Source: Actinomycetota bacterium
GTDB taxonomy: Bacteria; Actinomycetota; Actinomycetes; S36-B12; CAIYMF01
DNA: 5,771 nucleotides
Direction of reading: 5' to 3'
Assembly (NCBI GenBank): GCA_009699025.1
Contig: WLOZ01000140.1
Coordinates: forward strand, 1 to 5,771
Of this stretch, positions 1-4,921 are shown in pieces. A program made the translations under genes and the position numbers. Each line of letters begins with the position of its first letter. Position 1 is the first letter of the stretch. The notes under the pieces are model-generated. The model saw only the letters and a program-made list of their open reading frames with translations, was not told the DNA's origin and did no database searches.

Positions 1-287
1 AGTCGGAACGAGCCCGTCTCGTAGCCACCCTCCTTGGCCGCGGCATAGATGGCGAGCTGCAGTTCCTGCGCGGCGGTGGCCCCGTGTACCGCCACCACCT
101 CGACCGCCCAGCGCACCGCCTGCTGGGCCAGCAGGGCAACGCTGTCGGGAGTGGAACCGCCGGCCGCGAGGCCCACCACGGTGAATCGGTCGGGGTTGCG
201 CCCGATGAGGTCGAGTGCCTGGGTTCCGATACTGCCCGTAGAACCCAGCAGCACCACTCGTCTCGGGCTCGACGGCGGCGTGGGCAT
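1..287 (-). CDS. dxr: 1-deoxy-D-xylulose 5-phosphate reductoisomerase, N-terminal fragment
   Basis: Translating the minus strand from the ATG at 287 gives 95 residues that run off the left edge, about a quarter of the usual length of nearly 390. Residues 11-28 read [18 protein letters not shown], the NADPH-binding Rossmann signature of DXR (GSTGSIGTQ at 15-23), and GLAAGG follows at 39-44, also typical of the family. The enzyme rearranges and reduces 1-deoxy-D-xylulose 5-phosphate to 2-C-methyl-D-erythritol 4-phosphate in the cytosol, the first committed step of the MEP isoprenoid pathway. The start was chosen because a TANNNT -10 box (294-299) lies exactly 6 nt upstream and no Shine-Dalgarno is present, which suggests a leaderless mRNA. 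It is divergent from gabT across 61 bp. The catalytic and C-terminal domains are outside the window. The family call is very secure. Confidence 0.96.
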   Translation of the reverse strand, partial: MPTPPSSPRRVVLLGSTGSIGTQALDLIGRNPDRFTVVGLAAGGSTPDSVALLAQQAVRWAVEVVAVHGATAAQELQLAIYAAAKEGGYETGSFR

Positions 288-293
288 GAGCCC

Positions 294-299
294 AATCTA
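294..299 (-). promoter_or_regulatory. -10 box of dxr (leaderless start)
   Basis: On the minus strand TAGATT matches the actinobacterial -10 pattern TANNNT. It ends 6 nt before the dxr ATG, so the expected +1 is the A of the start codon. No convincing -35 hexamer is visible at 16-18 bp spacing. The expected -35 zone (about 317-322) overlaps that of the divergent gabT promoter. Confidence 0.6.
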
Positions 300-336
300 G
301 TGGCGCTGTGGCTGTGCTGCCGAGCGCCCGCGACCC

Positions 337-342
337 TATGCT
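337..342 (+). promoter_or_regulatory. -10 box of gabT (leaderless start)
   Basis: TATGCT matches TANNNT and is followed by the 6 nt GGCCCC and then the gabT ATG, which places +1 on the A of ATG. No purine-rich Shine-Dalgarno sequence lies in front of the start codon, which agrees with a leaderless transcript. The -35 region (about 314-319) is weak and is shared with the dxr promoter on the other strand. Confidence 0.6.
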
Positions 343-348
343 GGCCCC

Positions 349-1704
349 ATGACTGACACCGTGATCCCCGCTGCCCACACCATTCCGCAGGAGCGTCGCC
401 TGGTAACGGCCATCCCCGGACCACGCTCGCTCGAGCTGCAGGCCCGCCGCAGCGCGGCGGTCAGCAATGGCGTCGGCGGCACGATCGCGGCGTTCATCAC
501 GGCAGCGGGCGGCGGCATCCTCGTCGATGTCGACGGCAACTCGCTGATCGACCTCGGTGCCGGAATCGCGGTGGTCAACGTCGGAAACTCCGCACCGCGC
601 GTTGTCGAGGCCGTACAGGAGCAGGTCGCAGCCTTCACCCACACGTGCTTCATGGTCACTCCCTACGAGGGCTACGTGGCCGTGTGCGAGCAGCTCAACC
701 GCCTCACTCCCGGAGACCACGCCAAGAAGTCGGCACTGTTCAACTCGGGCGCCGAGGCCGTTGAGAATGCCGTGAAGATCGCGCGCGCCTACACCAAGCG
801 TTCGGCCGTGGTCGTGTTCGAGCATGGCTACCACGGCCGCACCAATCTCACGATGGCTCTCACGGCGAAGAACATGCCCTACAAGGAGTCGTTCGGCCCG
901 TTCGCGCCCGAGGTGTACCGCATGCCCATGTCGTACCCGTTCCACGACGGCGGCCGCAAGGGCAACGAGGTCGCCCTCGACGTCATCTCGCGCATCGACA
1001 AGGAACTCGGCAGCCACAACGTTGCCGCCCTCATCATCGAGCCGATTCAGGGCGAGGGTGGCTTCATCGTTCCAGCCCCCGGATTCCTCGGCGCGCTGCG
1101 AGACTTCGCCACCGACAACGGCATCGTTTTCGTGGCCGACGAGATTCAGACCGGCTTCTGCCGCACCGGCGAGTGGTTCGGGTGCGACGACGAGGGAGTG
1201 GTACCCGACCTCATCACCACCGCGAAGGGAATCGCCGGCGGCCTTCCGCTCGCCGCCGTTACCGGCCGCGCCGAGATCATGGATTCCGTGCACGTGGGCG
1301 GGCTCGGGGGCACCTACGGTGGCAACCCGCTCGCCTGCGCGGCGGCGCTCGGGGCCATCGCCACGATGGAGGAGCTTGACCTTCCCGCAGCGGCCCGCCG
1401 CATCGAGTCGGTGATGCGGCCCCGGCTCGAGAAGATGGCCGCCGACACGGGCGCCATCGGAGACATCCGAGGGCGTGGCGCCATGATCGCGATTGAGATC
1501 GTGCGGCCCGGAACCCTCGAGCCCGATGCTGACCTCACCTCGCGGGTGGCCAAGGCCTGCCACGCCCAGGGAGTGGTGGTACTCACCGCCGGAACCTACG
1601 GCAACGTGCTGCGCTTCCTGCCGCCCCTGGTCATCGGCGACGCCCTCCTGAGCGAGGGTCTCGATGTGCTCGAGGCCGCGTTCGCCGAGCAGACGGCCTC
1701 GTAG
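349..1704 (+). CDS. gabT: 4-aminobutyrate aminotransferase (GABA transaminase)
   Basis: This 451-residue protein is a class III (fold type I) PLP-dependent aminotransferase of the usual length. It transfers the amino group of GABA to 2-oxoglutarate, giving succinic semialdehyde and glutamate, in the cytosol. Visible family motifs are NSGAEAVENA (132-141, cofactor phosphate binding), HGYHGRT (159-165), EPIQGEGG (231-238), DEIQTGF (264-270, with the aspartate that contacts the PLP ring nitrogen), TAKGIAGG with K293 as the Schiff-base lysine, and GGTYGGNP (320-327). The N-terminal segment IPGPRSLEL is typical of actinobacterial GabT. No catalytic residue is missing. It is transcribed alone, divergent from dxr and convergent with the muralytic pair. 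Genes for making GABA from 4-aminobutyraldehyde lie 3.2 kb away on the other strand, which supports the GABA assignment over ornithine or acetylornithine transamination. A succinate-semialdehyde dehydrogenase is not in the window. Confidence 0.94.
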   Translation: MTDTVIPAAHTIPQERRLVTAIPGPRSLELQARRSAAVSNGVGGTIAAFITAAGGGILVDVDGNSLIDLGAGIAVVNVGNSAPRVVEAVQEQVAAFTHTCFMVTPYEGYVAVCEQLNRLTPGDHAKKSALFNSGAEAVENAVKIARAYTKRSAVVVFEHGYHGRTNLTMALTAKNMPYKESFGPFAPEVYRMPMSYPFHDGGRKGNEVALDVISRIDKELGSHNVAALIIEPIQGEGGFIVPAPGFLGALRDFATDNGIVFVADEIQTGFCRTGEWFGCDDEGVVPDLITTAKGIAGGLPLAAVTGRAEIMDSVHVGGLGGTYGGNPLACAAALGAIATMEELDLPAAARRIESVMRPRLEKMAADTGAIGDIRGRGAMIAIEIVRPGTLEPDADLTSRVAKACHAQGVVVLTAGTYGNVLRFLPPLVIGDALLSEGLDVLEAAFAEQTAS

Positions 1705-1712
1705 TCGGCTTC

Positions 1713-1752
1713 GCCTGAAGGTCGCGTTCGTTCGTCAGGCTGGGGCGCCTGA
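1713..1752. terminator. Convergent gap with two alternative hairpins, possible bidirectional terminator
   Basis: Three 6-nt arms are visible: GCCTGA (1713-1718), TCAGGC (1735-1740) and GCCTGA (1747-1752). The middle arm can pair with the left arm (16-nt loop) or the right arm (6-nt loop TGGGGC), but not both at once. The element lies 8 nt past the gabT stop and 40 nt past the stop of the gene arriving from the other side, where a shared terminator is expected. Neither strand has a U-tract, and the stems are only 6 bp, so this is a weak terminator call. Nothing else is seen in the 88-bp gap 1705-1792. Confidence 0.4.
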
Positions 1753-1792
1753 GCGCGATAGGTACGTGCTTGGGTGCCCCCGACGCGGAAGG

Positions 1793-2623
1793 TCAGTACC
1801 AGCCGCCCCACCATTGCTGCGGGTCGGTGGAGTCCTGTCGCGCCCCCTGCGCCCGCCAGAACGACCACGCCTTGCAGGGGCTCCCGTAGCGATCGCGGAT
1901 GTAGCGCAAGCCGACCTCGACCTGAATCTCCGGGGTGGCGCGGTAGGCCGACCACGTGAACCCATACTTCTCGGCGACCCCCACGGTGGTCTGGGGAATC
2001 CCGACGTACTGACCGCTCGACTCGCGGAAGCCCCAGTGCGACTCAGCGATCCACATCGGCCTCAGGCAGCCCATCTGGCCGGCACCCCAGCCGTACGCCC
2101 TCAGCCTCTGCGCGGCGTACCACCGCGCGTAGCCCGGGGTGTTCCAGGCCTCCGGGGCCCGCGACCGATACGAGACGAAGGCTTCGGGCCCACGTTCGCC
2201 AGTGTTGCCGCCGCCAGCGACCGCCGTGAGCGCCGCGTAGGTACGCGGACCCACTCGATTGGTGGGCCCCAGCCCGGGGTGGGCGCGCTTGAAGCGCAGC
2301 ACCGCGTCAGCGGTCGTGCGGCCGTAGAGGCCCAGTACATGACGGCCGATCACGTAGCCGTGGCGCACGAGGGCACGCTGCACGACCACCACCTGAGGCC
2401 CGCGCGACCCGATCTGCAGCACCATCTCGGAGGGGAAAGCGGGCAGCGCCGCTCGCACGAAAGCGGGCGGAGCCGCGGTGGGAGCGACGACTACCGGAGC
2501 TGCCACCGACGTAGTCACCAACGTGGGGCCCGCCACCAATGCGCTGAATGCCGCGACGCACGCCACCGCCCTCGAAACCTGCCGAGCACGGTCCGCGCGG
2601 CGGCCTAGTACGCCGTGGTCCAT
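1793..2623 (-). CDS. Secreted peptidoglycan-binding protein with APF-like lytic transglycosylase domain
   Basis: This 276-residue protein has a signal peptide: an arginine-rich start (8-18), a hydrophobic core at about 19-35, and probable cleavage after SVAA near 42. A peptidoglycan_binding_1 domain spans about 66-133 (VQRALVRHGY, YGRTTADAV, GPRTYAALT). The C-terminal domain (about 165-276) resembles the aggregation-promoting-factor C-terminal-like lysozyme fold of actinobacteria: WIAESHW with E194 as probable catalytic acid, GIPQ (208-211), YIRDRYGSPCKAW (241-253) and a terminal GWY. C186 and C250 may form a disulfide. It probably cleaves wall glycan strands outside the cell. The ATG at 2623 was chosen for its Shine-Dalgarno and because the signal peptide follows directly; the same frame stays open to 2752, but that extension adds non-signal sequence inside the upstream gene. 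It overlaps that gene by 19 nt, so translational coupling is likely. Substrate and exact bond cut are inferred from fold. Confidence 0.85.
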   Translation of the reverse strand: MDHGVLGRRADRARQVSRAVACVAAFSALVAGPTLVTTSVAAPVVVAPTAAPPAFVRAALPAFPSEMVLQIGSRGPQVVVVQRALVRHGYVIGRHVLGLYGRTTADAVLRFKRAHPGLGPTNRVGPRTYAALTAVAGGGNTGERGPEAFVSYRSRAPEAWNTPGYARWYAAQRLRAYGWGAGQMGCLRPMWIAESHWGFRESSGQYVGIPQTTVGVAEKYGFTWSAYRATPEIQVEVGLRYIRDRYGSPCKAWSFWRAQGARQDSTDPQQWWGGWY

Positions 2624-3375
2624 GGCGTCCACCCTCGGTCGATCCAGTTCCGGTAGGCGACGATGTCCTGCTGGGCACAGGTGGCTAGGTGCGGGCGTCC
2701 GGCGAAGGCAAGTCCGCCAAGACTGAGCCATTCGTCGATGTCGAGCTGCCACCTGCCCTGGTACTTACCTGACGCGCTGACAATTCTGCAGTTGCCGCCC
2801 GACTCGCGCACCACGACCTTGCAGCCCATGCGCGAGCGCACGAACTGGCTCAGGGTCACCCCGCGCCGGGCCGACTCCGACGTGCGCGCGGCCGCGGTGG
2901 TGGTGGGGTCGGTGCCGCCGATCGACAGACATTGCTCGATGCGTGTGAAGCGCGGTGAGGTGGTGGGGGCCGGTGAGGCTGGAGTAGTCGCACTGCTGCG
3001 CGTGATCGAGGCATACGTACGGGGGCCCACCATGTTCGAGGGGCCTAGCCCAGGATGGGCCGTCTTGTATCGCTTGACCGTCGCCGCGGTGGTACTTCCG
3101 TAGACCCCCGGCGTGTACTGGCCGATCACCCAGCCCCGACGCACAAGCGCGCTCTGCACAGCACGTACCTGCGCGCCGCTGGTTCGGCACGGATCGGGGA
3201 TCGACGCGCAGGTGGTGGCCAGCACGAGGTTCGACGGGAAGGCAGGAACGGTCAGGCGCACCGCTTCGGGGGCCATCACAGCCGCTGCAGGCGAGACCGC
3301 CGACAGCGACGCGACAACCGCCAGCACCAGTGCCCCCGAGGAGGCAACCAGCCGTGGAGCGAGGCGACGTTGCAT
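2605..3375 (-). CDS. Secreted peptidoglycan-binding protein with Rpf/transglycosylase-like domain
   Basis: This 256-residue protein begins with a signal peptide (basic RRLAPR at 3-8, hydrophobic core at about 10-28, cleavage near SPAAA at 28-32). A peptidoglycan_binding_1 domain lies at about 44-125, a Thr/Pro/Ser linker at about 127-141, a segment of unknown type at 142-184, and a C-terminal Rpf-like lysozyme-fold domain at about 185-253. The last carries VVRESGGN with E191 as probable catalytic glutamate, then SGKYQGRWQLD, W216, SLGG and RGWTPW, the order seen in resuscitation-promoting factors and related transglycosylase-like domains. There are six cysteines in the mature part (56, 63, 149, 185, 196, 233), so disulfides are likely after export. 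It probably acts on wall peptidoglycan during growth or exit from dormancy. It is first in a two-gene unit, starts without a Shine-Dalgarno behind a TANNNT box, and has a Crp/GlxR-type palindrome upstream. A true Rpf role is inference, because the domain diverges from classical Rpf. Confidence 0.82.
   Translation of the reverse strand: MQRRLAPRLVASSGALVLAVVASLSAVSPAAAVMAPEAVRLTVPAFPSNLVLATTCASIPDPCRTSGAQVRAVQSALVRRGWVIGQYTPGVYGSTTAATVKRYKTAHPGLGPSNMVGPRTYASITRSSATTPASPAPTTSPRFTRIEQCLSIGGTDPTTTAAARTSESARRGVTLSQFVRSRMGCKVVVRESGGNCRIVSASGKYQGRWQLDIDEWLSLGGLAFAGRPHLATCAQQDIVAYRNWIDRGWTPWTTAY
2632..2636 (-). promoter_or_regulatory. Shine-Dalgarno deciding the 2623 start
   Basis: GAGGG on the minus strand lies 8 nt before the ATG at 2623, inside the end of the upstream coding region. 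It supports the 2623 start over in-frame starts further upstream and suggests that this gene depends on ribosomes arriving on the shared message. Confidence 0.55.
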
Positions 3376-3381
3376 GGTGCG

Positions 3382-3387
3382 ACGCTA
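3382..3387 (-). promoter_or_regulatory. -10 box of the muralytic gene pair (leaderless start)
   Basis: On the minus strand TAGCGT matches TANNNT and is followed by the 6 nt CGCACC and the ATG at 3375, so +1 should fall on the A of ATG. No Shine-Dalgarno is present. No good -35 hexamer is visible, which fits a promoter that needs an activator. No other promoter is evident for the downstream gene of the pair. Confidence 0.55.
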
Positions 3388-3460
3388 ACCGGCGGCGCGG
3401 GCAACGACACCCTCGAGTTGTCCGACTATCGGGACACCTAGGGACTGAGGGCCCATAACA

Positions 3461-3476
3461 TGTGACTCAGGTCACA
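3461..3476. promoter_or_regulatory. Perfect Crp/GlxR-type operator, TGTGA-N6-TCACA
   Basis: TGTGACTCAGGTCACA is a 16-bp inverted repeat that matches the core consensus of cAMP-receptor-type regulators (Crp in mycobacteria, GlxR in corynebacteria) at all ten fixed positions. The inner C and G pair are symmetric too. Its centre is about 93 nt upstream of the expected +1 of the Rpf-like gene and lies between genes, after the stop of the FAD oxidoreductase. It could also fold as a 6-bp stem with a 4-nt loop, but no U-tract follows on either strand, so an operator is the better reading. The remainder of the 125-bp gap 3376-3500 holds only the -10 box and short imperfect palindromes. Confidence 0.7.
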
Positions 3477-3500
3477 CTCTGATTCTCAGTAACCGGGAAT

Positions 3501-4919
3501 CTACGAGTCGAACCCCAACCCCACGCGGTCAAGCCCGCGCAGCCAGAGGTTGCGTCGACCACCACCTCGGTCGGCTCGGTCGAGTGATCGGCGGGTGAGC
3601 GAGATTCCCACCGAGCGCAGGGGCTCGGGCGGGAAAGGTAGTGGCTTAGTGCGCACCATCTCGAGGCGGGTGCGCTCGGTGTCGAGCCCGTCGATGAGGT
3701 CGAGCAGCACGTCGGCCCCGAATCGCGACGCCCCCACACCAAGCCCGGTGAAGCCGGTCACGTAGCCGAGGCGCCCGCCGTGGGCTCGACCCCAGAAAGC
3801 CGAGAACCGCGAGCAGGTGTCGATGGCCCCACCCCAGGCATGCGTGAAGCGCAGCCCGCGCAGCTGGGGGAACGTCTCGAAGAAGTGAGTGGCCAGCCTC
3901 AGGTACGAGTCGTGGTCGTTGTCGAGGTGCGGTCCGAACCCGTTGTTCCAGTGGTACTCCGCGTCGTAGCCGCCCCAGAGAATGCGACCGTCGTCGGTGA
4001 GCCGGTAGTAGTGAAACTGGTTGCCGCAGTCGCCAATGCCCTGCCGGTAGCGCCACCCGACGGCGTCGCGCTGCTTGTCGCTGAGCGGCTCGCTCATTAG
4101 CACGTAGTCGTACACAGGCACCACGTACGACGTGAGCCTGCGCAGCAGGGGCGGAAACGCGGCGGTGGCCAACGCGACCCGGCGGGCCCTTACTCGCCCG
4201 AGCGGGGTGCGCAGCACCAGGGCGGAGCCATCGTCGTTAATGGCGGTGACCGGCGACTGCTCGTGAATGCGAACACCGGCATCGAGGCACGCCTGGCGCA
4301 ACCCCCAGGCAAGCCGGGCCGGGTTCACGATCGCGGTGCCGTGCCTATCGAGCACACCAGCGAGGTAGAGAGGGGAATCGACGAGCGCGCGCACCTGCTC
4401 GCGATCGAGGAACTCGGCGTCGATGCCGTAGCGGGCACCCACCTCGGCCTCCTCACGCAGGTCGTTAACCTGATGCTCCTCGAAGGCCACATCGAGGGAG
4501 CCCGACCTCACGAAGTCGCAGTCAATGCCGTAGCGCCCCACCGACTCCTCGATGGCGTCGAGGTTCTCGTGTCCGAGCCTCACTAGGGTCGCGAGTTCGT
4601 CGGGCCATCGGGTGAGCCCATTGCCGAAGCCGTGGGTGATCGAGGCCGCACAGAACCCTCCATTGCGTCCGGTGGCGCCGTGCGCCACCGTGGCCCCTTC
4701 AACAAGCACGACGTCGCGCCCGGGGTCGCGCTCAACCGCTCGCAGCGCTGTCCAGAGCCCGGTGAACCCCCCGCCGACCACCACGAGGTCGGCCGACGCC
4801 TCGCCAGTGAGGGCGGGCGCGGGAGCAGGGCGCCGAGGGTCGTCGAGCCAGAACGGCATCAGCGTGAGGTCGCGCAGGGAGCCCGCGTGCTCGGCAGACC
4901 CGTCGCGGGCGAAGGGCAT
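3501..4919 (-). CDS. DAO-family FAD-dependent oxidoreductase, probable amine oxidase (PuuB/PauB-like)
   Basis: This 472-residue cytosolic flavoprotein belongs to the D-amino-acid-oxidase superfamily. The FAD Rossmann motif VVVGGGFTGLWTAL starts at about 46 (GGGFTG at 49-54), with the ribose-binding acid at E74 (VVLVE) and the family motif GATGRNGG at 81-88. A C-terminal FAD contact is visible as YVTGFTGLGVGASRFGADVLLDLIDG-type sequence near residues 400-425. Such enzymes oxidise a C-N bond, releasing an aldehyde with peroxide and amine. Placed directly downstream of gamma-aminobutyraldehyde dehydrogenase, it most likely oxidises putrescine or gamma-glutamyl-putrescine, as PuuB does, or another polyamine; no PuuA-type ligase is visible here, so the substrate is open. 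The start at 4919 is 2 nt after the dehydrogenase stop, with GGAG 6 nt upstream; the frame stays open to 5108 but that part lies inside the dehydrogenase gene. The two are clearly one operon. Family is secure, substrate is inference. Confidence 0.85.
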   Translation of the reverse strand: MPFARDGSAEHAGSLRDLTLMPFWLDDPRRPAPAPALTGEASADLVVVGGGFTGLWTALRAVERDPGRDVVLVEGATVAHGATGRNGGFCAASITHGFGNGLTRWPDELATLVRLGHENLDAIEESVGRYGIDCDFVRSGSLDVAFEEHQVNDLREEAEVGARYGIDAEFLDREQVRALVDSPLYLAGVLDRHGTAIVNPARLAWGLRQACLDAGVRIHEQSPVTAINDDGSALVLRTPLGRVRARRVALATAAFPPLLRRLTSYVVPVYDYVLMSEPLSDKQRDAVGWRYRQGIGDCGNQFHYYRLTDDGRILWGGYDAEYHWNNGFGPHLDNDHDSYLRLATHFFETFPQLRGLRFTHAWGGAIDTCSRFSAFWGRAHGGRLGYVTGFTGLGVGASRFGADVLLDLIDGLDTERTRLEMVRTKPLPFPPEPLRSVGISLTRRSLDRADRGGGRRNLWLRGLDRVGLGFDS

Positions 4920-4921
4920 CG

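Noticed and set aside
824..1414. Plus-strand 196-codon open frame inside gabT
   Set aside because: It is a Ser/Arg/Pro-rich shifted-frame reading of gabT, whose own frame carries all catalytic motifs.
1664..2608. A 314-codon open frame on the plus strand
   Set aside because: It lies antisense to the APF-like hydrolase, overlaps the end of gabT, and its translation is Arg/Pro/Gly-rich with no domain; it is a by-product of high-GC codon bias.
2624..2752. N-terminal extension of the APF-like hydrolase to the ATG at 2752
   Set aside because: The extension would lie inside the Rpf-like gene and put about 43 extra residues ahead of a normal signal peptide; the 2623 ATG has a Shine-Dalgarno.
3461..3476. 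The palindrome as an intrinsic terminator of the FAD oxidoreductase
   Set aside because: It has only a 6-bp stem, no U-tract on either strand and a perfect match to a known operator consensus; a termination role cannot be fully excluded.
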